A DNA stretch of 64,000 nt from Lentzea pudingi (lineage in GTDB: Bacteria > Actinomycetota > Actinomycetes > Mycobacteriales > Pseudonocardiaceae), in assembly GCF_014646255.1 (NCBI RefSeq), contig NZ_BMNC01000002.1, forward strand, positions 248,001-312,000. Direction: 5' to 3'. The translations under genes and the position numbers were made by a program. The notes under the pieces are model-generated. The model saw only the letters and a list, made by a program, of their open reading frames with translations. It had not been told where the DNA came from and made no database searches. Numbering within the stretch: position 1 is the first letter of the stretch; every line of letters begins with the position of its first letter. Of the stretch, positions 25,320 through 34,185 are shown in pieces.

Positions 25320-26600
25320 ATGGGCGGCACCTTCCTCAACTACCGGCGGCACGACGAGCGCATCGCCTTCGTCCGAACGCTCTACGCGCGGCTCGTCTCC
25401 CGGTTCGGGAGCAACGCCGTCTTCCTCGACTCCGCCACCATCGGGCACGGCCGCCGCTACCCGAACCAGCTGCGGCGCCACCTCGACCGGTCCGACGTGG
25501 TCGTCGTCGTGGTGCACGCCGGCTGGGCGAAGGAGCTCAGGACCGACGGCGCGGACTGGGTGCACAACGAGATCAGGTGGGCGCTCGCCGCCGGGAAGAC
25601 GATCATCCCGTTGCTCCTGGACGGCGCGAAGATGCCGAGGGCGCACGAACTCCCGCGCACCATCAGGGAGTTCGCCAACTTCCAGGCCCACCGCACGATC
25701 GACGACCCCGAGCACGTCCGGCTGTGCGAGAAGATCGCCGGCGAACCGCAGCGCCGCGCCGTCATCGGGCAGACACCGGCGCGTCCGTGGGCCGGGCCGC
25801 TCGCCGCCCTGCTCGGTGCCGCCGCGTTCGCCGCGCCGGTGCTGGCGTTGCCGGCGAGCACCAGGGACACCGCCGCCGTGGTCTCGATCGCCGCCGCCGC
25901 GCTCCTGGTCGTGGTGCTGTTCTCGGTCGGCGTGGTCTCGCTGGGCCGCAAGCAGATCAACTCGGCGGAACGGCTCGCGCAGGACCTCGACCCGACCACG
26001 TACAACCTGCTCGTGGCCGCACCGGGAGGCATCCTGCTCGCGGGGTTCACGGTGGCGATCGTCTTCAGCTCGCCGGTCGAACCCCGGCTGCGCCCGCTGC
26101 TCGTCCTCATCGCCGGCGGCGCGACGATGTACGCGATCTTCCTCGTGCTGGGGCAGTACAAGACCGAGAGGTTCCGCGAGAACCACTGGCCGGTGCGGCT
26201 GGAGGAACCGGTGAAGCCCGCTCCCGTCCGCCGCGAGCTCGAACGCCTGCTGCGCAAGCAGGCGGCCGGAGCCGACGAGGAACGGATCCGCTGGCACGTC
26301 ACCCACCTCGAGAACGCCGCCGACGTGCTGTCCAGGGACGCGAGCAGGAGCCGGTGGTCCTGGCTCACGGCCGACCACGCACTCCCGCTGCTGCTGGGCA
26401 CGGCGTGGGCCGCCGCGGCGGTCGGGCTGATGACCTCGGCCGCACTGCCCGCAATGCGTCTGTGGGTGCCCGCGATCGTGCTCGCCGCGATCGCCCTGAC
26501 CATCGGGCTCACCGTCGAAGCCGCCTACCGGCGGCAGGTCTGGGTGCGGCGCCACGTCGCCGACGAGGTGCACGCTCAGATCCAGCGCCTGCACGACTGA
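25320..26600 (+). CDS. TIR-domain protein with six membrane segments (TIR-TM 2)
   Basis: A 426-aa paralogue of the divergent upstream gene. The TIR domain (residues 1-145) begins MGGTFLNYRRHDERIAF. ADWVHNEIRWALAAGKTIIPLLLD places W80 and E84 at the expected catalytic position. Predicted membrane segments lie near 157-177, 184-208, 228-250, 257-278, 355-375 and 381-403. Segments shared with TIR-TM 1 include GRKQINSAERLA, SRWSWL and the Tyr/Arg-rich region after the last helix. The ATG at 25320 opens the fold; ATG 25281 is in frame and possible. There is no gene coupled downstream. Confidence 0.85.
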   Translation: MGGTFLNYRRHDERIAFVRTLYARLVSRFGSNAVFLDSATIGHGRRYPNQLRRHLDRSDVVVVVVHAGWAKELRTDGADWVHNEIRWALAAGKTIIPLLLDGAKMPRAHELPRTIREFANFQAHRTIDDPEHVRLCEKIAGEPQRRAVIGQTPARPWAGPLAALLGAAAFAAPVLALPASTRDTAAVVSIAAAALLVVVLFSVGVVSLGRKQINSAERLAQDLDPTTYNLLVAAPGGILLAGFTVAIVFSSPVEPRLRPLLVLIAGGATMYAIFLVLGQYKTERFRENHWPVRLEEPVKPAPVRRELERLLRKQAAGADEERIRWHVTHLENAADVLSRDASRSRWSWLTADHALPLLLGTAWAAAAVGLMTSAALPAMRLWVPAIVLAAIALTIGLTVEAAYRRQVWVRRHVADEVHAQIQRLHD

Positions 26601-26683
26601 GCACCTCAGCCTTCGGCCGAGCACGACCACGGCGAGCCAGGTGAAGAGCACGTTTCCTGGTCAGGGAGGGAAACGAGGATTTG

Positions 26684-27541
26684 TCAGCTTCGCGGGCGCG
26701 GCTGGCACCGCGGGCAGGAATACGACGAACGGTTCATGAACGGCTCGCGGACGATCGCGGCACCGCACCGCTTGCACGGCCGGTTCTCCTGGCCGTACGC
26801 GCTGAGTGACCGGTCGAAGTACCCGGACTGCCCGTTGACGTTGACGTAGAGGGCGTCGAACGACGTGCCACCCTGCCCGAGCGCCTCACGCATCACGTCC
26901 GTGGCGTGGTCCAGCAGCTCGGCGGCCTTGACCTTCGTCAGCTTGTCCGTCATCCGGGTGCCGTGCAGCTTCGCTCGCCACAGGGCCTCGTCGGCGTAGA
27001 TGTTGCCGATGCCGGACACGAGGGTCTGGTCCAGGAGCGCACGCTTGATCTCGGTGTGACGCAGGCGCAACGCGCGCACAGCAGCATCACGGGAGAACAA
27101 GGGGTCCATGGGGTCGCGCGCGATGTGGGCGACCGAATCGGGCACCAGCGTGCCGTCGACCTCGACCAGCTCGGCGAGCGCGAGGCCGCCGAAGGTGCGC
27201 TGGTCCACGAAACGGAGCTCCGGCCCGCCGTCGGCGAACCGGAAGCGGACGCGCAGATGCTTCTCGTCGGGGGCCGACGAGGGTTGGACGAGCATTTGGC
27301 CGCTCATGCCCAGGTGCGCGAGCATGGCGGCTTTGTCGGCCAGTTCCACCCAGAGGTACTTGCCGCGGCGCCTGGCGGCGGCCATGGGCTGGCCTGCCAG
27401 GCGCGCGCAGAAGTCCAAGGAACCCAGGTCGTGCCGACGGATGGCGCGTGGGTGCAGCACCTCTACCGAGGAGATGACCCGGCCGGCGACGTGGGCTTCG
27501 AGGCCGAGGCGTACTACCTCGACCTCTGGGAGTTCGGGCAC
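26684..27541 (-). CDS. mutM: formamidopyrimidine-DNA glycosylase (MutM/Fpg)
   Basis: Bifunctional glycosylase/AP lyase that removes 8-oxoguanine. The 285-aa protein has the N-terminal PELPEVEVV with catalytic proline and glutamate exposed after Met removal, RRRGKYLW with the catalytic lysine region, and the C-terminal zinc finger [24 protein letters not shown]. It starts with GTG one base after the stop of the small gene upstream, in an operon-like run yceD-rpmF-rnc-small ORF-mutM on the minus strand. Confidence 0.97.
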   Translation of the reverse strand: MPELPEVEVVRLGLEAHVAGRVISSVEVLHPRAIRRHDLGSLDFCARLAGQPMAAARRRGKYLWVELADKAAMLAHLGMSGQMLVQPSSAPDEKHLRVRFRFADGGPELRFVDQRTFGGLALAELVEVDGTLVPDSVAHIARDPMDPLFSRDAAVRALRLRHTEIKRALLDQTLVSGIGNIYADEALWRAKLHGTRMTDKLTKVKAAELLDHATDVMREALGQGGTSFDALYVNVNGQSGYFDRSLSAYGQENRPCKRCGAAIVREPFMNRSSYSCPRCQPRPRS

Positions 27542-27542
27542 G

Positions 27543-27743
27543 TCAGGCTTCGGACTTGCCCTCGTCGACGGGCTGAGCCTCGATCACGGCGGCCTGCGGC
27601 TTGGTGGGCTTGAGCACCCACACACCCGCGCGGCTCGTGTCCCTGACCAGCACAAGTCCCTGGATGCCTCCGCTGCGGGAGGTGTTCACCGGCCCGCGGA
27701 CGGTGCGGGTGCGGCGGTTCGTGCGGTTCCTGGTCGCATACAT
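27543..27743 (-). CDS. small basic hypothetical protein between rnc and mutM
   Basis: A 66-aa protein with an Arg/Thr-rich N-terminus ([20 protein letters not shown]) followed by a short beta-like part ([21 protein letters not shown]). It ends one base before the mutM start and begins eight bases after the rnc stop. Tight spacing in a conserved operon and sensible codon use support it as real. No known family is recognised; the basic N-terminus could bind nucleic acid, but this is speculation. Confidence 0.7.
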   Translation of the reverse strand: MYATRNRTNRRTRTVRGPVNTSRSGGIQGLVLVRDTSRAGVWVLKPTKPQAAVIEAQPVDEGKSEA

Positions 27744-27751
27744 TGCGTGTC

Positions 27752-28555
27752 TCAGTCTTCCTCGGTTGGGGCGGTCCCTGGCGTCACCGAGGCGCCATTC
27801 TGTCCGTTTGCGGATCGGACCGACTCCTGCTCGGCCTTGACCCGTTCCGACAGAACATGATAAGCCGCTTCGGCGGCTTTCTGCTCGGCTTCCTTCTTGG
27901 TGCGCCCATCACCCTTGCCGTAAGGCTGGCCACCGACGAGCACCGTTGCGGTGAACTCCTTGCGGTGGTCCGGCCCCTGGTCGTCCACGCGGTACTCCGG
28001 GACGCCGAGGCTGGCTTGAGCGGTGAGCTCCTGCAGGCTTGTCTTCCAGTCCAGTCCAGCACCCAAGAGCGGAGCTTTGGCCAAGAGCGGATCGAACAGC
28101 CGATGAACGAACGTTCGTGCGGTATCGATACCGAACTGCAGGTACACCGCACCGATGACGGCCTCGAGACCGTCAGCGAGAATGCTCGCCTTGTCCCTGC
28201 CGCCGGTCAGCTCTTCGCCACGACCGAGCAACAGGTGTGCACCGAGCCCGCCCTCACTCAGGTTGCGCGCGACGCCTGCCAGTGCGTGCATGTTGACCAC
28301 GCTGGCGCGGAGCTTCGCGAGCTGACCTTCGGGAAGGTCGGGATGGGTGCGGTAGAGGTGGTCGGTGACGACCAGCCCGAGCACCGCGTCTCCCAGGAAC
28401 TCGAGACGCTCGTTCGGCGGCAAGCCGCCGTTCTCGTACGCGTAAGACCTGTGGGTGAGCGACAGCACGAGCAGCTCGGCGTCCAGGTGGACGCCGAGCG
28501 CTTCGAGCAGGTCCGCGCGGTCCGCTTGCGGTGCGCGCGGCGGCTTTCCCCCCAC
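27752..28555 (-). CDS. rnc: ribonuclease III
   Basis: Double-strand-specific endoribonuclease that processes rRNA precursors. From the GTG at 28555 it is 267 aa. The catalytic domain has the signature [14 protein letters not shown], and later [15 protein letters not shown] supplies the second acidic pair. A double-stranded RNA-binding domain follows ([21 protein letters not shown] ... [23 protein letters not shown]), then a short disordered tail. A longer frame upstream would overlap rpmF and is rejected. It lies 16 bases after rpmF. Confidence 0.97.
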   Translation of the reverse strand: MGGKPPRAPQADRADLLEALGVHLDAELLVLSLTHRSYAYENGGLPPNERLEFLGDAVLGLVVTDHLYRTHPDLPEGQLAKLRASVVNMHALAGVARNLSEGGLGAHLLLGRGEELTGGRDKASILADGLEAVIGAVYLQFGIDTARTFVHRLFDPLLAKAPLLGAGLDWKTSLQELTAQASLGVPEYRVDDQGPDHRKEFTATVLVGGQPYGKGDGRTKKEAEQKAAEAAYHVLSERVKAEQESVRSANGQNGASVTPGTAPTEED

Positions 28556-28571
28556 TACGTCAGCGAGGAGA

Positions 28572-28754
28572 TCAGGCCGGCTGAGCGACCTGGCGGCCAG
28601 CGTACTGACCACAGGCCGGGCAGGCGACGTGCTGCGGCTTCGGCTGACGGCAGGCCTTGTTCTGGCACGCCACCAGGTGCACAGCAGACGTCTTCCACTG
28701 GGAACGGCGCGCACGGGTGTTCGAACGCGACATTTTCCGCTTCGGGACGGCCAC
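28572..28754 (-). CDS. rpmF: 50S ribosomal protein L32
   Basis: A 60-aa ribosomal protein beginning [21 protein letters not shown], the invariant L32 start. The zinc-binding cysteines are intact (C-x4-C ... CPAC), so this is the zinc form. It sits two bases after yceD and just before rnc, the classical arrangement. Confidence 0.98.
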   Translation of the reverse strand: MAVPKRKMSRSNTRARRSQWKTSAVHLVACQNKACRQPKPQHVACPACGQYAGRQVAQPA

Positions 28755-28756
28755 GA

Positions 28757-29338
28757 CTACTTCTCCTCGTTGTTGTCATCGCTGAACCGCTCTTGCAACG
28801 CGGCCCACCGAGGGTCAATCGTCTCATGCCCGTGGTCGGGCCCGAGCTCCGCCCACCTGCCACCACACTCGGAGCAAAGCCCCTTGCAGTCCGGCTCGCA
28901 AAGCGGCGCCTGCGGCAGCGCGAGAACGATGGCGTCCCGCACCACAGGCTCGAGGTCGATCAGATCGTTGACGATCCGGCTGACCTCGTGTTCGTCGGTG
29001 GTCTCGTCCGTGGTGCTGTCCGGCCACGCGTAGAGCTCCGTGACCCGGACTTCGACCTCGTCGGTGAGCGGCTCGAGACACCTCGAGCACTCCCCTTCGA
29101 CCTTCGCGGACGCGGTCCCCGACACCAGCAGACCCTCGACGACCGATTCGACCAGGAGGTCGAGTTCGACCTCTCCGCCCTCGGGCACCGCGATCACCCC
29201 GAGCAACCCCACACCTTCGCCGGGGACCGACCTCACGAGGGGTCGGCTCAGACCGGCTCGACGGCCGATGTCCCTGGTGTCGATGACCCAGGGACTGGAT
29301 GCTGTGGGACGCGTGGACGCGTGACGATGCTCAGTCAT
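28757..29338 (-). CDS. YceD/DUF177 family protein
   Basis: A 193-aa conserved protein always found before rpmF and tied to large ribosomal subunit or 23S rRNA metabolism. The C-terminal part has a CSRC pair and [16 protein letters not shown], likely a zinc site in the actinobacterial form. The ATG at 29338 (MTEHRHAST) is the chosen start; the frame is open to 29455. Two bases separate it from rpmF. Confidence 0.9.
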   Translation of the reverse strand: MTEHRHASTRPTASSPWVIDTRDIGRRAGLSRPLVRSVPGEGVGLLGVIAVPEGGEVELDLLVESVVEGLLVSGTASAKVEGECSRCLEPLTDEVEVRVTELYAWPDSTTDETTDEHEVSRIVNDLIDLEPVVRDAIVLALPQAPLCEPDCKGLCSECGGRWAELGPDHGHETIDPRWAALQERFSDDNNEEK

Positions 29339-29486
29339 GATTTTCGGGTTTTGCTGACGGGGACCTACCACGTCCAGCCGGTCCAGGGTACGGGACGACG
29401 CCCCCGCGCGTGAAATCGGCAGGTGATCGCACCTGTCCGACGTAGCGCGAATCACACGTTCAGTCGTCCCCGACCGGGCTGGTTCG

Positions 29487-30203
29487 TCAGGAACCGTAGT
29501 CGAACGGTGCCGCGGCGCCCGCGACGGCCGGCCCGCGCAGGTGCGAACGGCCCTTGCCGACCGACCTGAGCGTGTGCGCGAGGAGGTCCTCGAAGTCCGC
29601 GAGCTTGCCGTCCACGTACGCGTCGCACTCCGACCGCAGCCGGATGGACTCGTTCTGGGCGGTGTCGAGCAGACGGGCCGCCTCGGCGTGCGCCGCCCGG
29701 ACGACCTCCTGCTCGTCGACGAGCCTGGCCTGCTCGGCGCGGCCGTCCTCGGTGGCGCGCTCGTAGTTGGCCCGGCCTGCCTGGATCATGCGCTCGGCCT
29801 CGGCGTGCGAGCGACCCACCAGGTCGTCGTACTCCTGGCGGCCGGCGGCCACGGTCCGTTCGGCCTGGTCCTCCGCCTCGGCGATCATCCGCTCGGCACG
29901 GGCGCGCGCGTCGGACAGCATCGCCTCGGCCTCGGCCTGCGCCTCGGCGAGCATGCGGTCCGCGTCGGCACGTGCCTTCGACACGCCGGACTCCGCCTCG
30001 TGCTTGGCCTTGCCGACGACCTCGTCGCGGTGGTCCAGCACGTCCTGCGCGTCGTCGAGCTCGGCGGGGATCGCGTCACGCACGTCGTCGAGCAGTTCGA
30101 GCACGTCGCCGCGCGGCACCACGCAGCCCGAGGTCATCGGAACTCCGCGCGCTTCCTCGACGATCGTGACGAGCTCGTCGAGTGCCTCGAACACCCGGTA
30201 CAC
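29487..30203 (-). CDS. sepIVA: SepIVA-like DivIVA-domain coiled-coil protein
   Basis: A 238-aa protein, almost entirely coiled coil from residue 60 to 205 with 11-residue periodicity (ADRMLAEAQAEAEAMLSDARARAERMIAEAEDQAER). The N-terminus is MYRVFEALDELVTIVEEARGVPMTSGCVVPRGDVLELLDDVRDAIP. Sequence type and position upstream of yceD-rpmF-rnc match mycobacterial SepIVA (Rv2927c), a septum-associated regulator of cell elongation and division. The start is a GTG. Confidence 0.85.
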   Translation of the reverse strand: MYRVFEALDELVTIVEEARGVPMTSGCVVPRGDVLELLDDVRDAIPAELDDAQDVLDHRDEVVGKAKHEAESGVSKARADADRMLAEAQAEAEAMLSDARARAERMIAEAEDQAERTVAAGRQEYDDLVGRSHAEAERMIQAGRANYERATEDGRAEQARLVDEQEVVRAAHAEAARLLDTAQNESIRLRSECDAYVDGKLADFEDLLAHTLRSVGKGRSHLRGPAVAGAAAPFDYGS

Positions 30204-30318
30204 GTCTCACACCCCTAACCCCTGTGACTCCCACCCACAAGTGTGCCCTGCCGATCTCCCCGGCACCGGGACTTCGACAGGGCGTGTCAGGATTTCCCCA
30301 CATCGACCTGGGGGAACC

Positions 30319-30765
30319 GTGAAGATCACAATCCGGCGGGCCACCGCGGCCGACGTCCACCCGATCGTGACGATGCTGGCGGACGACCCGCTGGGCGCGC
30401 GGCGCGAGCAGCCGGGCGGCCCGGCGTACGAGAAGGCGTTCGAGGTGATCGACGCCGACCCGCACCAGCTCCTGGCCGTGGCCGACGCGGACGGCGAGGT
30501 CGTGGGCACGCTGCAGCTGACGTTCACGGCGGGCCTGTCCCGCCTGGGCATGACCCGCGCGACCGTGGAGGCCGTGCGGGTGCGCTCCGACCAGCGCGGC
30601 AACGGCCTGGGCGAACACCTGGTGAGGTGGGCGGTCGACGAGGCCCGCGCACGCGGTTGCGGCATGGTGCAGCTGACGACGGACGCGTCACGCGTGGACG
30701 CACACCGGTTCTACGAGCGCCTCGGGTTCACCGCGTCGCACGTGGGGATGAAACTGACGCTCTAG
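30319..30765 (+). CDS. GNAT family N-acetyltransferase
   Basis: A 148-aa single-domain GNAT. VKITIRRATAADVHPIVTML opens the fold. VEAVRVRSDQRGNGLGEHLVRWAVDEA is the acetyl-CoA-binding motif A, and DAHRFYERLGF is motif B. The GTG follows TGGGGGAA by four bases. It overlaps the convergent coaD stop by four bases and interrupts the otherwise conserved minus-strand cluster. The acetylated substrate is unknown. Confidence 0.9.
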   Translation: MKITIRRATAADVHPIVTMLADDPLGARREQPGGPAYEKAFEVIDADPHQLLAVADADGEVVGTLQLTFTAGLSRLGMTRATVEAVRVRSDQRGNGLGEHLVRWAVDEARARGCGMVQLTTDASRVDAHRFYERLGFTASHVGMKLTL

Positions 30766-31244
30766 CGCGTCTCGGCGAGGCGCTGCTGCAGCCGCTGCTC
30801 GATGGTCGCGGGCAGCAGCGTCGAGACGTCGCCACCGTACGTCGCGACCTCCTTGACCAGCGAGGACGCCAGGTAGGAGTACTGCGGGCTGGCCTGCATG
30901 AACAGCGTGTCGACACCGGTGAGCTGGTGGTTCATCTGCGCCATCTGCAGCTCGTAGTCGTAGTCGCTGACCGCGCGCAGGCCCTTCACGATGGCCTTGA
31001 TGTTGTTCTCGCGGCAGTAGTCGACCAACAGCCCGTGCCACGAGTCCACACGCACGTTGTCCCACTGAGAGGTGACCTCGCGCAGCATCTCCTGACGCTC
31101 CTCGACGTCGAACAAGGTGCGCTTGTTCTTGTTGATGAGCACGGCGACGACAACCTCTTCGAACAGGTGCGCGGCTCTCCCGATGATGTCCAGGTGACCG
31201 TTGGTTACCGGGTCGTAGGAGCCGGGGTACACGGCACGCGTCAT
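30762..31244 (-). CDS. coaD: phosphopantetheine adenylyltransferase
   Basis: Penultimate enzyme of coenzyme A synthesis, a 160-aa hexameric nucleotidyltransferase. GSYDPVTNGHLDII near the start contains the T-x-G-H nucleotide-binding motif (TNGH at 14-17). VKGLRAVSDYDYELQMAQMNHQL and SSLVKEVATYGGDVS are further family hallmarks. It lies next to rsmD as in most bacteria. Confidence 0.97.
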   Translation of the reverse strand: MTRAVYPGSYDPVTNGHLDIIGRAAHLFEEVVVAVLINKNKRTLFDVEERQEMLREVTSQWDNVRVDSWHGLLVDYCRENNIKAIVKGLRAVSDYDYELQMAQMNHQLTGVDTLFMQASPQYSYLASSLVKEVATYGGDVSTLLPATIEQRLQQRLAETR

Positions 31245-31296
31245 GGGCGGACGTTAGCACCCGATCGGACGCCTCCAGGAGTGTCCGTGGTTCTCG

Positions 31297-31851
31297 TCAC
31301 CCATCAGAACGCACCTGGGCCCAGTAGACAGCCGTGTCCCCGTAACGCTTGGCACGCAACGATTCCACTTCTTCAGGCCAAGCTGGTTCGCCACTTCGCG
31401 AAGCACGTTCCACGATCAAGATGGCATCTTCCGCAAGCCGAGGCACGACCCCCCGAAGCACTTTGGCGAGCTCGTCGTCCCCCACCGCGTACGGCGGATC
31501 GGCGAACACGACGTCGAACTTCTCCCCTTCACCACTCACGTACGCCTCAGCAGTCCGGTTGACCACCACGGTGTCCGCGAACCCAAGCTCCTTCGCATTG
31601 CCTTTGAGCACGTCAGCGGCCCGCTTGTCCGACTCGACGAACGTGGCGTGCCCAGCCCCCCGGCTCAACGCCTCGAACCCCAGCGCCCCCGACCCGGCAT
31701 AAAGATCCAGCACCTTGACCCCGTCAAGGTCGACCAGGGCCTCGAGCGAACTGAACAACGCCTCCCGCACCCGCTCGGACGTGGGCCGCGTGCCCTTGGG
31801 CGGAACCTTGAGCCTGCGACCTCCCGCGGACCCGGCAACTATTCGTGTCAC
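31297..31851 (-). CDS. rsmD: 16S rRNA (guanine(966)-N(2))-methyltransferase RsmD
   Basis: SAM-dependent rRNA methyltransferase of 184 aa. VTRIVAGSAGGRRLKVPPKGTRPTSERVREALFSSLE is the characteristic N-terminus. LDLYAGSGALGFEALSRGA binds SAM, and FADPPY is the catalytic N-methylase motif. The GTG start at 31851 matches the family's normal beginning. Directly upstream of coaD. Confidence 0.96.
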   Translation of the reverse strand: MTRIVAGSAGGRRLKVPPKGTRPTSERVREALFSSLEALVDLDGVKVLDLYAGSGALGFEALSRGAGHATFVESDKRAADVLKGNAKELGFADTVVVNRTAEAYVSGEGEKFDVVFADPPYAVGDDELAKVLRGVVPRLAEDAILIVERASRSGEPAWPEEVESLRAKRYGDTAVYWAQVRSDG

Positions 31852-31882
31852 CCCCACATCGTCCCAGGTGCATCCTGTGCGC

Positions 31883-32302
31883 ATGACCCGCCACCGCGAC
31901 TCGGGCGCCTGCCTCTGCACCCTGGCCACCACCCCAGTCCTAGTGGCATGCCCGTCCTGCGCAGCCCAGGCCGTCGCCACCGCAGACCGCCTCGTCTGCC
32001 CAACGTGCGCACACACCCGCCCTTACAACCGCGTGTGGTGCTGGGACGCCACGTCCTACGTGCCAGACCTCTGGCTAACGACTCCGTGCGCAGACCACAC
32101 CCTGTGGGCACTGAACACCGCACACCTCGACGTACTCGAGTCCTATGTCAGCGCAACCCTGCGCGAGGACCCAGACCCGTCGTCGGTACGCCGGATGACG
32201 ATCCTGGCAAAGCTCCCGGCATGGCTGAAGTCGGCAAAGCACCGAGACGAGGTCCTACGAGCCATCCGCCGCCTACGCACAAGGGCAAGCACCCACGCCT
32301 GA
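31883..32302 (+). CDS. zinc-ribbon hypothetical protein
   Basis: A 139-aa protein with an N-terminal cysteine cluster (CLCTLATTPVLVACPSCAAQAVATADRLVCPTCAHTR): two CxxC knuckles forming a likely zinc ribbon, with two more cysteines before them. The rest is helical and basic toward the end (RAIRRLRTRASTHA). The ATG at 31883 lies in the rsmD upstream region, so the genes are divergent. No function is recognised. Its stop codon marks one end of repeat copy 2. Confidence 0.75.
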   Translation: MTRHRDSGACLCTLATTPVLVACPSCAAQAVATADRLVCPTCAHTRPYNRVWCWDATSYVPDLWLTTPCADHTLWALNTAHLDVLESYVSATLREDPDPSSVRRMTILAKLPAWLKSAKHRDEVLRAIRRLRTRASTHA

Positions 32303-32995
32303 CAGCACGCGATGCCGAAGGCGAGCCGTCCTGTCTTTCGTCTTTCGCCTTGAGCAAGCGCACTGGGCGGTGGGGTCCCATCACGAGTCGCGCCATAGCT
32401 CTTGCTGCGCCTGAGGGGTGAGGTCAAGTCGACACGCTTTTCGTCGACTTGACCTCACCCCTCAGGTGTGGCCCGCTCTTGGCTCGGCTCGTGATGGGAC
32501 CCCACCGCCGACGCCACCTCGTACGCAACCGGCAGCCGCTCTAAGCAACAGGCGTGCCATCTACCTACGGGCAGCGCGGGCCCCCTGATCAGATTGCCGG
32601 GGTCTGGGGCAGAGCCCCAGGGGAAGCACGCACCGCAAGCCCGCCGCCCGCAAGGTGACCACCCGCCAGGCCGCGTACCGCAAGGCCACGTACCGCAAGC
32701 CCGCCGCCCGCAAGGTGACCACCCGCCAGGCCGCGTACCGCAAGGCCACGTACCGCAAGCCCGCCGCCCGCAAGGTGACCACCCGCCAGGCCGCGTACCG
32801 CAAGGCAACCTCCCACCAGGCCACGTACCGCAAGGCCACGTACCGCAAGCCCGCCGCCCGCAAGGTGACCACCCGCCAGGCCGCGTACCGCAAGGCCGCG
32901 TCAACGACCACCGCAAGCTGACGCAGGCGTCCCCCCGATCCGGGAACCCCTACAACTCAACCTACTCAGCCCCTCCGACAAGATCAGGCAAGCGC
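32292..32995. repeat. dispersed structured repeat, copy 2, with tandem-repeat insert; the gene-free stretch 32303-32983
   Basis: Second copy of the 2998-3465 element, again between convergent genes. The outer 22-bp inverted repeat (32366-32387 with 32488-32509) is identical in sequence to copy 1. The inner perfect stem is 24 bp (32410-32433 with 32443-32466) and differs in sequence from copy 1, but both arms changed together; the loop ACGCTTTTC is identical. The small hairpin is now CTGGGGC-AGA-GCCCCAG (32614-32630), one pair shorter on both sides. A 60-bp minisatellite is embedded after it. Confidence 0.8.
32641..32898. repeat. 60-bp tandem repeat (minisatellite) inside repeat copy 2
   Basis: Bases 32641-32700 and 32701-32760 are identical 60-mers. 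A third unit starts at 32761 and diverges after about 46 bases, and a fourth part-unit starts at 32851. A 15-bp subunit (GGCCACGTACCGCAA and variants) recurs inside. One plus-strand frame (32655-32921) would give an 88-aa Arg/Lys-rich peptide with the 20-residue period VTTRQAAYRKATYRKPAARK. No ribosome-binding site or upstream domain supports it as a gene. Confidence 0.85.
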
Positions 32996-34057
32996 CTGCC
33001 ACCACCCATCAACCTCACCGGGCGAATCAACATCAACCCGCTCCCCAGGCCGAGGCACAGCCATCTTCATCCCCCGAGCCTTGACCTCGCGCCACACCCG
33101 GTCAATCGGCTCCCCCCAAGGATGCAGGGCAAGGTTGAACGTCGCCCAATGCACCGGGATCAACAACCCACCCCCCAAATCCTCGAACGCCCGAACCCCG
33201 TCCTCGGGCGTCATGTGGATGTCCGGCCACGCGTCCCCGTACGCGCCGACCTGCATCAGCACGGCGTCGAACGGACCGTGCGCCTCGCCGATCGCCTTGT
33301 ATCCCGCGAAGTAGCCCGTGTCGCCGCTGTAGAACACCGAACGCTCACCGCGCTTGATCACCCACGAGGCCCACAGCGTGACGTTGCGCTGCACGGACCG
33401 GCCGGAAAAGTGTTGCGCCGCAGTGCAAGTGAGCGTGAACCCGGCCACGGAGTGCGACTCGTCCCAGTCCAGCTCGACGATCCGCGAGGCGGGCACGTCC
33501 CACCGGGCCAGGTGCGCGCCCAACCCCAGCGGCACCACGAACACCGCCGCAGAAGAAGCGGTCAACGCCTGCACGGTCTCCATGTCGAGGTGGTCGTAGT
33601 GGTCGTGCGAAACCACAACCGCACTCACATCAGGCAAATCAGACAACTGATGCGGAACCGGGTGCAGCCGCTTCGGTCCGACGTGCGCGGAGGGCGAGAC
33701 GCGGTCACTCCACACGGGATCGATGAGCACGGCGGCACCGTCGATCTCGATCAACGCGGACGCGTGTCCGTACCAGGTGATGTGAACACCCTCCGCGACC
33801 GGCGACAGCGGACCGACCAGTGGCACGGCCACGGACGGCTTGCGGTCGGCGCCACCGAAGACGAAGTCGCGCATCGAGAAGGAGTCGCGGTCCGGGACCG
33901 TGCTGACCTCCTTGTCGTTGTGGAACTTGCCGTCGCGGTAGCGCGGTGACCGCGACATGTGGACCGGGTCCGGCTTGCCGCCCAACTGCCGCGGCAGGTC
34001 CTTCAGTGCCCACGCCACCCCTGCCAGGCCGAGCAGGCCGGCCAACGCCTTCTTCAT
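32984..34057 (-). CDS. MBL-fold metallo-hydrolase, NAPE-PLD/UlaG-like
   Basis: A 357-aa membrane-anchored or exported zinc hydrolase. The N-terminus MKKALAGLLGLAGVAWAL is a hydrophobic anchor. The metal-binding core is YGHASALIEIDG, the SHDHYDHLD motif, then AAQHFSGR, YSGDTGYF and PVHWATFNLALHPW, the pattern of N-acyl-phosphatidylethanolamine phospholipase D-like enzymes. The ATG at 34057 starts at the anchor; the frame is open 39 codons upstream. The last codons lie in repeat copy 2. The substrate is not known; a phospholipid or lactone is plausible. Confidence 0.87.
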   Translation of the reverse strand: MKKALAGLLGLAGVAWALKDLPRQLGGKPDPVHMSRSPRYRDGKFHNDKEVSTVPDRDSFSMRDFVFGGADRKPSVAVPLVGPLSPVAEGVHITWYGHASALIEIDGAAVLIDPVWSDRVSPSAHVGPKRLHPVPHQLSDLPDVSAVVVSHDHYDHLDMETVQALTASSAAVFVVPLGLGAHLARWDVPASRIVELDWDESHSVAGFTLTCTAAQHFSGRSVQRNVTLWASWVIKRGERSVFYSGDTGYFAGYKAIGEAHGPFDAVLMQVGAYGDAWPDIHMTPEDGVRAFEDLGGGLLIPVHWATFNLALHPWGEPIDRVWREVKARGMKMAVPRPGERVDVDSPGEVDGWWQALA

Positions 34058-34139
34058 GATGCGAAACCCTCTTCCCTGACTCCCGTGCCCGGTGCAACGC
34101 AGGGAATCGTCGTGGAGTTCCGCGTCCTCCGCACAGCGA

Positions 34140-34170
34140 AGGGGCCCGGCCTGCGACAGACCGGGCCCCT
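34140..34170 (-). terminator. pyc terminator
   Basis: GGGGCCCGG (34141-34149) pairs with CCGGGCCCC (34161-34169) around an 11-base loop, starting 16 bases after the pyc stop on the minus strand and 83 bases before the downstream MBL-fold gene. Confidence 0.7.
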
Positions 34171-34185
34171 CCACGACGTTCCGAC

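Noticed and set aside
32641..32898. CRISPR array
   Set aside because: The units are head-to-tail near-identical 60-mers with no unique spacers, and no cas gene is present.
32655..32921. 88-aa Arg/Lys-rich peptide encoded by the minisatellite
   Set aside because: No ribosome-binding site, no upstream domain, and it lies wholly in a tandem repeat within an intergenic element; kept as a repeat, not a gene.
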